Positions 1-7,572 of a DNA stretch of 14,046 bases are shown piece after piece (position 1 is the stretch's first letter; each line of letters starts with the position of its first letter). The stretch is from the NCBI GenBank assembly GCA_045537495.1, contig JAZSPN010000088.1:1-14046 (forward strand), written 5' to 3'. The notes under the pieces are model-generated. The model did no database searches. It had not been told where the DNA came from and saw nothing but the letters and a program-made list of their open reading frames with translations. The position numbers were made by a program, and so were the translations under genes. This stretch comes from UBA1425 sp045537495. GTDB lineage: Bacteria; Bacillota; Clostridia; Oscillospirales; Acutalibacteraceae.

Positions 1-37
1 CGATCGATATCATGATACAGATATTTTCTTTTGTCAT
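1..37 (-). CDS. Possible 5' end of a divergent gene, cut by the window edge
   Basis: On the minus strand a promoter-like pair (-35 at 92-97, -10 at 70-75) is followed by a GAAAGGG ribosome-binding-like stretch (50-56) and an ATG at 37 that stays open to the window edge (MTKENICIM...). An overlapping frame starting with GTG at 47 is also open (MVKHDKRKYLYHD...) and looks equally protein-like, but it sits only 2 nt from the GGG. The ATG is about 12 nt away, so neither spacing is ideal. Too little sequence is present to name a product. A divergent regulator of the rightward operon would fit the layout, but that is inference only. Confidence 0.3.
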   Translation of the reverse strand, partial: MTKENICIMISI

Positions 38-69
38 GTTTTACCACAACCCTTTCATTTAATAGTGCT

Positions 70-97
70 ATTATAACATATATTTTGGCAATTTCAA
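70..97 (-). promoter_or_regulatory. Leftward sigma-A type promoter
   Basis: Read on the minus strand: TTGAAA (92-97), a 16-nt spacer, and a perfect TATAAT (70-75). It would start a transcript near position 63, just upstream of the GAAAGGG ribosome-binding-like motif at 50-56. It is back to back with the rightward promoter at 108-136. Confidence 0.55.
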
Positions 98-107
98 CCT
101 TATATTA

Positions 108-136
108 TTGACTTTTTTGAAAGTGAAAAGTATACT
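108..136 (+). promoter_or_regulatory. Rightward sigma-A type promoter of the hydrolase/transporter operon
   Basis: TTGACT (108-113), a 17-nt spacer, then TATACT (131-136): five of six consensus bases in each box at ideal spacing. The start of transcription is expected near 143. A second TATAAT at 146-151 lacks a good -35 partner. The first gene of the operon starts at 184, about 40 nt downstream. Confidence 0.65.
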
Positions 137-139
137 TTT
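126..139. promoter_or_regulatory. 14-bp perfect palindrome over the -10 box (candidate operator)
   Basis: AAAAGTATACTTTT is a perfect inverted repeat without a spacer, covering the whole -10 box of the rightward promoter. A dimeric repressor bound here would block RNA polymerase. It is also A/T-rich, so a chance palindrome is possible. No regulator gene is visible except perhaps the cut-off divergent one at the left edge. Confidence 0.4.
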
Positions 140-183
140 AATCGGTATAATTTGTTTTTTGTTCAGAAAAAGGAGTTTTGTCT

Positions 184-1845
184 ATGTTGAAAAGATTTTT
201 TTCGGCACTGTTATCTGTTCTGATTGCTCTTTTCAGTGCTGTTTTTTCGGGAGGTAAGACGGTGAACGATTACAGATTTACGGTTGACGCGTCGGATTGC
301 GGCGGTGTTCTGCCCAACGCTGTAAGTAACATAAACATATGGGACATGAACGGCAGCGATCAGTTTACAAATCTCAGGATAAACGAGAAGTACAATATTG
401 CAGAATTCGTTGAGTACGTTCAGCTTATGCAGTGTACCGGCGGCAACGAAACACGTGATCTGTTCAAAGAGCCGATGAACTTCGACGTGCTTGACGACTA
501 TGATTTTTCGAGGCTCATCGATAATTGCCGCGGTATTGTTGAGCTTGGTGCCAAACCTCATCTGAAGCTTGGCAGTGTTCCGCTGAAATATACGTCATCC
601 CATGTTGATGATGCCTATTTCGGTACCAACGTTTACCCGCCCGACGATTACGGTGTCTACTATAACTATATGGCGGCAATGGCACGAGAGCTTGTAAAGG
701 AATTCGGTCGCGAGGAGGTTCTTTCGTGGCGTTTCGGAGTCATGACGGAATACGAAAACAGCGACTGGTTTATGACGGCGGATAAAAATCCCGAAGCGTC
801 GGCGAAGGCTTACTGCAAGCTTTATGATTATACCGTTGATGCCTTGCAGACGGAGATCGGTGAAAATGTGTTTGTCGGAGCTCATTCGATGACGGTTACC
901 GAAGGACTCTGGGATGAAAGAATATTCATTGAGCATTGCGGAAAGGGAACGAATTACAAAACGGGTGAAAAAGGAAGCCGTGTGTGCTTTCTGTCGGCAT
1001 CGTTTTACGATTCAAAACCGGGCAGGTTTACCGAGGGAAAAACTTTGACGGAAACGATTGCATATCTGAAAGAATGTGCGAAGGGAGCAGGGCTTGACAA
1101 CCTGATTTTCGGAATTGATGAAGGAAGACTTCTCGAAGGAAACAGCAAGGGTGATGACGGTCAGCTTTTAACGAGAACGGTAGGACACACGTATCAGGCG
1201 GCATACGACGCACGCCTTTACAAGCAGTTGTTCGACATCGGCGGAGATTACTTTTCGGCATGGAGTTATCTTTCGGGAGGCTTGTTCTCGGGAAATCCGA
1301 CGATGAGCTATCACGTTGCCGATAATATCTCGAAATTTGCAGGTAACTCCCGTGTGAAGGTTGAAAAAACTTTTAACGGTCTTCTTTACAAAACCGAGGT
1401 CGATGCCGTTTCGGCATACTCTGACGGCACGCTTCGTATAATGGCGTACAATTTCAGAAACGACCTTGATTATGACAAAAATGCCGACCTGGAATTTACG
1501 GTCAATGTTCCTCAGTTTGACGGGAAAAATGTCACGGTTACAAAGCGCGTTGTCGATGACGACTGCAACTACTTTGACGAATGGATAAAGGACAGAGAAA
1601 TTTTCGGTATCGGTGACGACTGTTTTGCGTGGTCGCCCGATGATCCGTGCATAGAGTCCACGGTAACCTTAAAAGACGGTACGGCGAGAGAAATATATTT
1701 CTCTCAGCTTCGTGAGAAGTATGAAAAGTGTTCGGAGCTGAAACCCGTTTCGGAGACGTGTACGGTAGAGAATTCAGTGCTCTCACTTAATTGCAGTCTG
1801 CCGGCAAACGGTGTTGTTTTTTACGAGATAACCTTATCTGATTAA
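184..1845 (+). CDS. Exported glycoside hydrolase, GH39-like (clan GH-A fold)
   Basis: A predicted secreted or membrane-tethered carbohydrate-active enzyme of 553 residues. The start is the ATG at 184: AAGGAG (170-175) is 8 nt upstream, whereas a TTG at 178 would be only 2 nt away. Residues 1-23 form a Sec-type signal or anchor (K/R, then a long hydrophobic run, no lipobox). The body resembles GH39-annotated proteins: LMQCTGGNE (~81-89), KPHLKLGSVPLKY (~124-136) and WRFGVMTEYEN (~182-192), where E189 sits where the acid/base Glu of a GH-A WNEP motif would be. E313 in FGIDEGR is the candidate nucleophile at a strand end. The C-terminal ~150 residues look beta-rich, as in GH39 side domains. Substrate cannot be read from sequence. 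First gene of the operon, 12 nt before the next. Confidence 0.6.
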   Translation: MLKRFFSALLSVLIALFSAVFSGGKTVNDYRFTVDASDCGGVLPNAVSNINIWDMNGSDQFTNLRINEKYNIAEFVEYVQLMQCTGGNETRDLFKEPMNFDVLDDYDFSRLIDNCRGIVELGAKPHLKLGSVPLKYTSSHVDDAYFGTNVYPPDDYGVYYNYMAAMARELVKEFGREEVLSWRFGVMTEYENSDWFMTADKNPEASAKAYCKLYDYTVDALQTEIGENVFVGAHSMTVTEGLWDERIFIEHCGKGTNYKTGEKGSRVCFLSASFYDSKPGRFTEGKTLTETIAYLKECAKGAGLDNLIFGIDEGRLLEGNSKGDDGQLLTRTVGHTYQAAYDARLYKQLFDIGGDYFSAWSYLSGGLFSGNPTMSYHVADNISKFAGNSRVKVEKTFNGLLYKTEVDAVSAYSDGTLRIMAYNFRNDLDYDKNADLEFTVNVPQFDGKNVTVTKRVVDDDCNYFDEWIKDREIFGIGDDCFAWSPDDPCIESTVTLKDGTAREIYFSQLREKYEKCSELKPVSETCTVENSVLSLNCSLPANGVVFYEITLSD

Positions 1846-1857
1846 AGGAAGAATATT

Positions 1858-3729
1858 ATGAAGAAGAATTTTAAAAAGCTGTCTGCATTGCTGTGCGTTA
1901 TAATAATTATTTTTACAACGGCGACAGTCGGCGCCGTGCCGTCGCGGTGTAATTGCGGACATTCACCCGTTGTGATGATTTCGGGATTCGGGGCAACGGC
2001 ATTATCTCTCGACGGCGAGGTCGTATTTCCTCCGTCGGCAGATACGTTAAAAGGACTTCTGTCGAAGCACGGTATGAATATCGGCAAAGGTCTTTTAGGC
2101 TTTCTCGTGAAAAACGATATTGATGAAATCGGACCTCATCTTATCGCCTTGGTTGAGGAGATTATAGAGCCGATAAGAATGAATCCCGACGGCACTTCGT
2201 ATTACGACGTAAAGCCCGTCGTCAGCGGTGCAAAAGACACTTCGCTGAAAGCGTTCAGAGAAAACGGTATGTTGAGCTTCGTTCCGTATACGGGATCTGA
2301 ATTTCTCGACATGGAAATGATAGCCGAAAAAATCGGTGACGATCATGTTTTCAACTTCACGTATGACTGGAGATTGAGCAACGATGAGGTTGCGGACGGG
2401 CTTCTTTCGTATATTGAAGAGGTTATGGAACTGACAGGTCACGACAAGGTCAGTGTTTACAGCATAAGTCAGGGCAGTCTGCTTTTCGGTCAGTATCTTT
2501 ATAAATACGCCGACAAAGGTTACATCGACAACAGTGTTTTCGATACACCATTACTTACGGGATCCGATCTCGTAAGCGACATTGTTACCGAACAGGAGAT
2601 AAGTCTTAACGCAGACGTTTTGCTTTCGCTTCTGTCCGCAATTCTTCATACGGAAACCGACCTCACATTTTTGTCGTCGCTGTTTGAAAACGAAACGTTA
2701 AAATTCGTGATTGATTACGGTGCAAAAAATGTTGTTGTTCCCGTTGTGCTTTACGCACCCGCCTTCTGGGAGATGCTGACAGGTGACGGTTTTGAACACT
2801 ATAAAGAAGTCTATCTCGATAAAGACGAAAACGAAAAGCTGTTAACGCTTGTGGAAAATGTTCAGAACGGATTTAAAAATAACGTGTCGGAAACTCTTCA
2901 TAAAGCGGAGGATTACGGCGCAAGTGTTGCGATAAAAAGCTCTTACGGATATCCGCTGTTTTCCGGAACATATCAGAATTCCGACGGAGTTGTAAACGTT
3001 ACAAACTCGTGCGGAGCACTGACGGCCCCCTACGGAGAAACTTTTTCCGCAAGCTATAAGCAAGCCGTTGCCGACAAAAAATACAGTATTTCTCCCGACA
3101 GAACGGTTGATTTGTCAACGGGCTTTTATCCCGAAAGAACGTGGATGGTTTCGGAGCTTTTCCACGGCCAGGTAGAGTGGGATAAACCTTCGTTGAAGCT
3201 TGTCTGTGAGCTTTTACTGACAGACAACATACGGGACGCATATTCGCACTATGAGTATCCGCAATTCATGACGGGACAAATGCCGAATTCCGATGTTTCC
3301 GTGGTGTTTGACTGTACGAATTCGGGCTTCCTTGCGTATGGCAAAGGCGGATTTTGCAAGGATACAATGACACTGACGAACACATCGCTTTCGGATGCCG
3401 TTGTAATCAAAAAAGTCGAAACGGCGAACGGTACGCTTTCGGTGAAAAACGGTATGCCGATGTATCTTGCGGCAGGTCAGAGTGTTACGCTGGATTTTGA
3501 ATCGGATGCCGATGTTTTTCCCGTGTACGACAGTATTCGTATCACCTATACAACGGTCGGATTTTCAGCAAAAGAGAATACGGCGGATTTTCCGATAACC
3601 GTGCTTGAAAATTACGGCGGTGCGGTTAATACGGATATCGGCAGAAAAGATTATACGTCGAATATTTTTACCGATACTGTTATTTTCCTGACTCTTATGT
3701 GGGAAAAGCTTATAGGACTTTTCAGATAG
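1858..3729 (+). CDS. Exported LCAT/lipase-like alpha/beta hydrolase with C-terminal beta domain
   Basis: A 623-residue predicted exported acyl hydrolase or acyltransferase. The N-terminus (KKNFKK plus a hydrophobic run to ~26) is a signal peptide. PVVMISGFGAT (~37-47) is the first strand and oxyanion region. TYDWR (168-172) matches the YDWR motif of the lecithin:cholesterol acyltransferase family. YSISQGS places the nucleophile at S204, with Ser replacing the usual first Gly of GxSxG. D376 (SDGVV) and H436 (FHGQVEW) are plausible triad partners, in the same order as in LCAT. Residues ~478-595 look like an Ig-like beta sandwich, and the last ~20 residues are a hydrophobic/amphipathic tail that may touch the membrane. 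AAGGAAG lies just upstream of the ATG. Substrate unknown; a plain esterase is an alternative. Confidence 0.7.
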   Translation: MKKNFKKLSALLCVIIIIFTTATVGAVPSRCNCGHSPVVMISGFGATALSLDGEVVFPPSADTLKGLLSKHGMNIGKGLLGFLVKNDIDEIGPHLIALVEEIIEPIRMNPDGTSYYDVKPVVSGAKDTSLKAFRENGMLSFVPYTGSEFLDMEMIAEKIGDDHVFNFTYDWRLSNDEVADGLLSYIEEVMELTGHDKVSVYSISQGSLLFGQYLYKYADKGYIDNSVFDTPLLTGSDLVSDIVTEQEISLNADVLLSLLSAILHTETDLTFLSSLFENETLKFVIDYGAKNVVVPVVLYAPAFWEMLTGDGFEHYKEVYLDKDENEKLLTLVENVQNGFKNNVSETLHKAEDYGASVAIKSSYGYPLFSGTYQNSDGVVNVTNSCGALTAPYGETFSASYKQAVADKKYSISPDRTVDLSTGFYPERTWMVSELFHGQVEWDKPSLKLVCELLLTDNIRDAYSHYEYPQFMTGQMPNSDVSVVFDCTNSGFLAYGKGGFCKDTMTLTNTSLSDAVVIKKVETANGTLSVKNGMPMYLAAGQSVTLDFESDADVFPVYDSIRITYTTVGFSAKENTADFPITVLENYGGAVNTDIGRKDYTSNIFTDTVIFLTLMWEKLIGLFR

Positions 3730-3741
3730 GGTGAATGTAAA

Positions 3742-4302
3742 ATGAAAGAAAAGCTGAAACGTATTTTAACTCTGTTTGTGACGTTTTTTAAAATAGGAGC
3801 GTTCACGTTCGGCGGCGGCTATGCGATGATACCGCTGATACAGAAGGAGGTTGCGGAAAAACGCAAATGGATAACCGATGACGACATCCTCGAAATAATC
3901 GCAATAGCGGAATCGACACCCGGTCCCATAGCAATAAACTCCGCAACGTTTGTCGGTTACAGAACGGCGGGATTTTTCGGAGCGTTTTTTGCGACCTTCG
4001 GAGTGGTGCTGCCGTCATTCCTTATTATTTCCGTGATATCAATGGTGCTCAATGAATTCAAGGAAGTAAAAGCTGTGCAGTATGCCTTTTTCGGAATACG
4101 TGCAGGTGTTCTGGGACTTATCGTGAAGGCGCTTGTTTCGATGTACAAAAAGTGCCCGAAAAGTGCCGTTTCATACGCCATTATGATAGCAGGATTTATT
4201 CTCGTGGCATTCCTCGACGTAAACGTACTTCTCGTAATTATCGGTAGTGCGGTACTCGGACTTATTTCATCGGTTATCGTGTCAAGGAGGAGTAAACAAT
4301 GA
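3742..4302 (+). CDS. chrA: Short-chain CHR (chromate transporter family) protein, first of a pair
   Basis: An integral membrane protein of 186 residues, the usual size of short-chain CHR proteins. Hallmarks are FKIGAFTFGGGYAMIPLI (~16-33), ESTPGPIAINSATFVGY (~58-74) and a string of hydrophobic helices through residue ~181. It is homologous to the next gene, and short CHR proteins normally occur as such pairs that work together, presumably as a heterodimer equivalent to one long ChrA. The family exports chromate, probably by mimicry of sulfate, but the physiological substrate in gut-type Clostridia is not established. The stop TGA overlaps the next ATG (ATGA), so translation is probably coupled. 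Confidence 0.85.
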   Translation: MKEKLKRILTLFVTFFKIGAFTFGGGYAMIPLIQKEVAEKRKWITDDDILEIIAIAESTPGPIAINSATFVGYRTAGFFGAFFATFGVVLPSFLIISVISMVLNEFKEVKAVQYAFFGIRAGVLGLIVKALVSMYKKCPKSAVSYAIMIAGFILVAFLDVNVLLVIIGSAVLGLISSVIVSRRSKQ

Positions 4303-4868
4303 GTATTTTTCTTGAGCTTTTCCTTACGTTTTTGAGAATAGGTGCGTTCACATTCGGCGGCGGCTATGCGATGCTTCCGCTCATTCAGGAAGCGGTGCTT
4401 GAAAAGGGCTGGATGGCAAATGAAGAAATCGTAAACTTTATTGCAGTCAGCGAAAGTACACCCGGGCCGTTTGCAATCAACTGTGCAACGTTTGTCGGAA
4501 TGCAGACGGGAGGTCTTTTCGGTGCTTTTTGTGCAACACTCGGTGTTGTGCTGCCTTCATTCGTTATAATTCTTATCGTTGCAAATGTTTTTGATAAATT
4601 CAAAAAGAACAGGATTGTGGCAGGCTGTATGTCGGGACTCAAGCCCGTTGTCATCGGAATGATTTCCGCCGCACTTTTGTCGCTTGCAAAAACCGTTTTC
4701 GTTCCCGACGGTTTTTCGGCAGAAATTTTAGAGGGGGCAACCTTCTACATTTCTCTTGCAATATTTATCGTGATGACGGTTCTTGCGATGAAGAAAGTTC
4801 ACCCCATTCTGATAATCTGTATTTCCGCCGTTGTCGGAATTGCTTCGGGATTTATTCTTAATCTTTAA
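4299..4868 (+). CDS. chrA: Short-chain CHR (chromate transporter family) protein, second of a pair
   Basis: A 189-residue membrane protein, paralogous to the preceding one: LRIGAFTFGGGYAMLPLI (~10-27), ESTPGPFAINCATFVGM (~52-68) and VVLPSFVIILIV (~84-95). It is expected to be the partner half of a two-subunit CHR transporter. The ATG overlaps the upstream stop (ATGA), and a full AAGGAGG ribosome binding site (4284-4290) lies inside the upstream gene, giving both coupling and strong independent initiation. It is the last gene before the terminator at 4901-4937. Chromate or another oxyanion as substrate is inferred from family membership only. Confidence 0.85.
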   Translation: MSIFLELFLTFLRIGAFTFGGGYAMLPLIQEAVLEKGWMANEEIVNFIAVSESTPGPFAINCATFVGMQTGGLFGAFCATLGVVLPSFVIILIVANVFDKFKKNRIVAGCMSGLKPVVIGMISAALLSLAKTVFVPDGFSAEILEGATFYISLAIFIVMTVLAMKKVHPILIICISAVVGIASGFILNL

Positions 4869-4900
4869 AGACATTACAAAAACAACATTACAACGTACGG

Positions 4901-4937
4901 CTGTCTGCACGGATGTCATCCTTTGCAGGCAGTTTTT
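4901..4937 (+). terminator. Rho-independent terminator of the hydrolase/transporter operon
   Basis: CTGTCTGCA (4901-4909) pairs with TGCAGGCAG (4924-4932) with one G-U pair. An inner GGAT (4911-4914) / ATCC (4918-4921) stem extends it around a GTC loop. Five Ts follow at 4933-4937. It lies 32 nt after the second CHR stop codon. Confidence 0.85.
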
Positions 4938-4944
4938 CTTATCG

Positions 4945-5025
4945 CCGTAAACACGGACACAAAAGCGACATATACTGATAACGACGTACACTGTTGTCGT
5001 GTATGAGCGTTTACGGAGTGTTTTT
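4945..5025 (+). other. Long imperfect hairpin in the intergenic spacer, function unknown
   Basis: An outer stem CCGTAAAC (4945-4952) / GTTTACGG (5009-5016) encloses a second stem: CATATAC (4969-4975) with GTGTATG (4999-5005), continuing past one bulged T as GATAAC (4977-4982) with GTTGTC (4993-4998). A T-run follows at 5021-5025. AAACAC (4949-4954) could instead pair with GTGTTT (5018-5023), so two folds exclude each other. It lies after the operon terminator and before the next promoter. It could be a back-up terminator, a small RNA or a degenerate repeat element. The rest of the 4869-5195 gap holds the terminator, the next promoter and A/T-rich sequence. Confidence 0.4.
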
Positions 5026-5120
5026 GGCACATGGAAAAAATTTAACAATTATTTTGTCATTTTCATATCAACATCTTGTGCAGGAATTTGTCCGTAAATA
5101 CTATTTAAATAAAATTTTCA

Positions 5121-5149
5121 TTTACAAACGGGTGAGATTGATGTATAAT
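5121..5149 (+). promoter_or_regulatory. Sigma-A type promoter of the desulfurase-thiI-cinA-sortase operon
   Basis: TTTACA (5121-5126), a 17-nt spacer and TATAAT (5144-5149). Transcription would begin near 5156, giving a leader of about 40 nt before the GTG start at 5196. No further convincing promoter or terminator was seen until the end of the last gene, so the six downstream genes are probably one transcript. Confidence 0.65.
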
Positions 5150-5195
5150 AAAGTAACTGTAAAATTGGGAATTGTGTCTTTGGAGGTAAGTTCAC

Positions 5196-6347
5196 GTGGA
5201 GTATTATCTTGATAACAGTGCAACAACTCCCGTTTGCGAACAGGCCGTTACTGCGGTAACGGATGCTCTCATAAGAGGCTGGGGAAACCCTTCATCCCTT
5301 TACAGAAAAGGTGTGGAAGCAGATGAGATTCTCAGCGAAGCCAGAGAAAATGTTTCCGCAAGACTCGGGTGCCGTGCCGACGAGCTTTTCTTTACGTCGG
5401 GTGGCACGGAGAGCAACAATATAGCGCTTCTCGGTACGGCAAATGCCATGCGACGTTACGGAAGACGCATCGTCATATCTTCGACGGAGCATTCCAGTAT
5501 CGATGAAGCTGCAAGCAAGCTTGAAGAAAGCGGATTCGAGATTGTACGCTTACGGGTAGACGGGGACGGCAGAATTTCCGTCGACGAGCTGTATCGGGCC
5601 GTCAACAGAAACACTGTTCTGGTCAGCGTAATGGCAGTCAATAACGAAGTGGGTACAATACAACCCGTCAAGGAAATCCGAAAGGCGGTCAAGGCGGCAG
5701 GAGCACCTGCGATAATTCACTGTGATGCGGTGCAGGCATTTTGCAAGCTTCCTTTTTTAAAGCCTTCCGCACTTTCCGCGGATCTTGTAAGCATCAGCTC
5801 TCACAAGATTCACGGACCGAAGGGTGCGGGTGCACTTTACGTCAAGGGCGGATTCAGAAAAGACCGTGCAGGCATCAGAGTTTCTCCGCGTACATTCGGA
5901 GGGCTTCAGGAGGGTACGCTTCGTCCGGGAACTGAACCCGTTCCCGCAATAGCGGGCTTCGGTGCCGCGGCAAAGGTGATGCCGAATGCCGAAAAGATTT
6001 ATCCCCGTATTGAGGCGCTCAAGGAATATCTTCTGAGAGGGCTTTCCGCCATAGGAGGTATAACGGTAAATTCGCCCTCTGATTCGCTTGCATATATCAC
6101 AAACATTTCAACGGGAGTCAATTCCGAACCGATGATGAATTTTCTCTCATCAAGAAAGATTTATGTTTCTTCGGGATCGGCTTGCGCAAAAGGTCACAAA
6201 AGCTATGTTCTGTCACGCATGGGACTGTCGGATGCGGAAATTTCGTCTGCACTTCGCATAAGCTTTTCACATTTAACAACAACGGAAGATATTGATATGC
6301 TTCTTCAGGGAATCGAAGACGGCAAAAGATCAATTCGTACCGCTTAA
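5196..6347 (+). CDS. nifZ: Cysteine desulfurase (NifS/IscS family; ThiI-linked, NifZ-like)
   Basis: A PLP enzyme of 383 residues that takes sulfur from L-cysteine as a persulfide and passes it on. Visible signatures are YLDNSATTPV at the N-terminus, FTSGGTESNN (66-75), TEHSS (97-101) with H99 stacking on PLP, CDAVQ (176-180), SSHKIHGPKG (201-210) with the PLP lysine K204, and SSGSACAKG (325-333) with the catalytic C330. The GTG start fits: TGGAGG (5181-5186) is 9 nt upstream and the family N-terminus begins there. It is directly followed by thiI, the arrangement known in Bacillus subtilis, where NifZ is the dedicated sulfur donor for ThiI. The symbol is therefore based on context; nifS or iscS would be the generic name. 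Confidence 0.9.
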   Translation: MEYYLDNSATTPVCEQAVTAVTDALIRGWGNPSSLYRKGVEADEILSEARENVSARLGCRADELFFTSGGTESNNIALLGTANAMRRYGRRIVISSTEHSSIDEAASKLEESGFEIVRLRVDGDGRISVDELYRAVNRNTVLVSVMAVNNEVGTIQPVKEIRKAVKAAGAPAIIHCDAVQAFCKLPFLKPSALSADLVSISSHKIHGPKGAGALYVKGGFRKDRAGIRVSPRTFGGLQEGTLRPGTEPVPAIAGFGAAAKVMPNAEKIYPRIEALKEYLLRGLSAIGGITVNSPSDSLAYITNISTGVNSEPMMNFLSSRKIYVSSGSACAKGHKSYVLSRMGLSDAEISSALRISFSHLTTTEDIDMLLQGIEDGKRSIRTA

Positions 6348-6356
6348 ATTTCAGAT

Positions 6357-6386
6357 AAGGAGTCGGCGCTGTGCCGAACAAAAATG
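6357..6386 (+). promoter_or_regulatory. thiI ribosome binding site separated from its ATG by a hairpin
   Basis: AAGGAG (6357-6362) is 21 nt from the thiI ATG (6384), too far for normal initiation. The gap contains TCGGC (6363-6367) and GCCGA (6373-6377) around a 5-nt loop. If this 15-nt hairpin forms, the effective spacing is 6 nt. Without it, a GTG at 6371 lies 8 nt from the AAGGAG and opens a 26-codon out-of-frame reading frame ending at 6451. Confidence 0.5.
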
Positions 6387-7553
6387 AAAGAAGTTATTTT
6401 ACTCAAAAACGGAGAAATAGCACTCAAAGGACTCAACAGACGCACCTTTGAGGATATGCTTGTCAAGAATACGCGTCGCCGTCTTAACTCTCTTTGCACA
6501 TGGCAGTTCCATATTGCTCAGTCTACCGTAACTGCAATTCCCGACGAAGAGGTCGATATGGATGAGGCCGTTGAAATCTGTTCAAAGGTTTTCGGCTTTG
6601 TCGGTCTTTCTAAGGCACTGTCGGTTGAAAAGGATATGGACGTTATCAGAGAGCAGACGGGTATTTACCTGGAGGATGAGCTTCTGGCAGCAAAAACCTT
6701 CAAAGTTAACGCCAGAAGAGCAGATAAAAAGTTCCCGCTTACGTCACCTGAAATTTGTATGGAAATGGGAGGAGTTCTTCTTTCAAAATATCCGCATCTT
6801 TCGGTTGACGTACATAATCCCGATCTCACCGTGAATATTGAAGTCCGCGACAACGCCGCGTTCATCCACGGAAATCAGATAAAGGGTGCAGGCGGTATGC
6901 CCATAGGCTCTGCGGGCAAGGCGGCAATACTTATTTCGGGCGGCATCGACAGCCCCGTTGCGGCATGGATGATGGCAAAAAGAGGACTTCAGCTGGAAGC
7001 AATACATTTCGCTTCGCCTCCTTATACCAGCGAACGTGCCGAAAAAAAAGTTCACGACCTTCTTCGTAAGGTTGCGGCGTACAGCGGAAGAATCCGTTTG
7101 CACGTTGTACCCTTTACAAGAATTCAGGAAGAGATAAAGGACAAGTGTCCCGAGGAGCTTTTCACCATTCTCATGCGCCGATACATGATGAGAATTTCGG
7201 AAAAAATCGCAACCGAAAACGATTGCGGTGCACTGATCACGGGTGAGTCCGTAGGTCAGGTGGCAAGCCAGACGCTTTATGCGCTTGCCTGTACGGATTC
7301 GGTTGTATCCATGCCCGTTTTCAGACCTCTTATCGGCATGGACAAGAACGAGGTTATTACGGTTTCCAGAAAAATAGATACATTCGACATTTCAGTTTTA
7401 CCGTTTGAGGATTGCTGTACGGTGTTCACGCCGAAACATCCGAGAACAAAGCCGAAGCCCTACTACGTTGAGCAGGCGGAGAATCTGCTTGACTCCGATT
7501 CACTCATAGAGGAAGCGACCGCTTCGGTACGCACGGTTATTATAAACGGCTGA
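6384..7553 (+). CDS. thiI: tRNA 4-thiouridine synthetase ThiI (short form, no rhodanese domain)
   Basis: It activates U8 of tRNA with ATP and inserts sulfur to give 4-thiouridine; in some bacteria it also serves thiazole synthesis for thiamine. The 389 residues contain a typical start (MKEVILLKNGEIALKGLNRR), an NFLD/THUMP region to ~165, and a PP-loop ATPase domain with SGGIDSPVA (185-193) and GESVGQVASQT (287-297). EDCCTVFTPKHP (342-353) carries the C344/C345 pair. The rhodanese domain of the ~480-residue enterobacterial enzyme is absent, as in Bacillus, so the upstream cysteine desulfurase probably delivers the sulfur directly. The ATG at 6384 matches the family N-terminus despite its distant ribosome binding site. 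Confidence 0.95.
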   Translation: MKEVILLKNGEIALKGLNRRTFEDMLVKNTRRRLNSLCTWQFHIAQSTVTAIPDEEVDMDEAVEICSKVFGFVGLSKALSVEKDMDVIREQTGIYLEDELLAAKTFKVNARRADKKFPLTSPEICMEMGGVLLSKYPHLSVDVHNPDLTVNIEVRDNAAFIHGNQIKGAGGMPIGSAGKAAILISGGIDSPVAAWMMAKRGLQLEAIHFASPPYTSERAEKKVHDLLRKVAAYSGRIRLHVVPFTRIQEEIKDKCPEELFTILMRRYMMRISEKIATENDCGALITGESVGQVASQTLYALACTDSVVSMPVFRPLIGMDKNEVITVSRKIDTFDISVLPFEDCCTVFTPKHPRTKPKPYYVEQAENLLDSDSLIEEATASVRTVIING

Positions 7554-7572
7554 AAGGACAGCGATAAAAGGC

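Noticed and set aside
178..183. TTG start two codons before the GH39-like ATG
   Set aside because: Only 2 nt from AAGGAG, whereas the ATG at 184 is at 8 nt.
3661..3729. C-terminal sorting signal on the lipase-like protein
   Set aside because: The tail is hydrophobic, but there is no LPxTG or NPxTx-like motif before it, so it cannot be claimed as a sortase substrate.
4994..5212. Small + strand open frame over the intergenic hairpin and promoter
   Set aside because: No ribosome binding site, starts inside a stem, overlaps the promoter and the true start of the cysteine desulfurase, and has no recognisable protein character.
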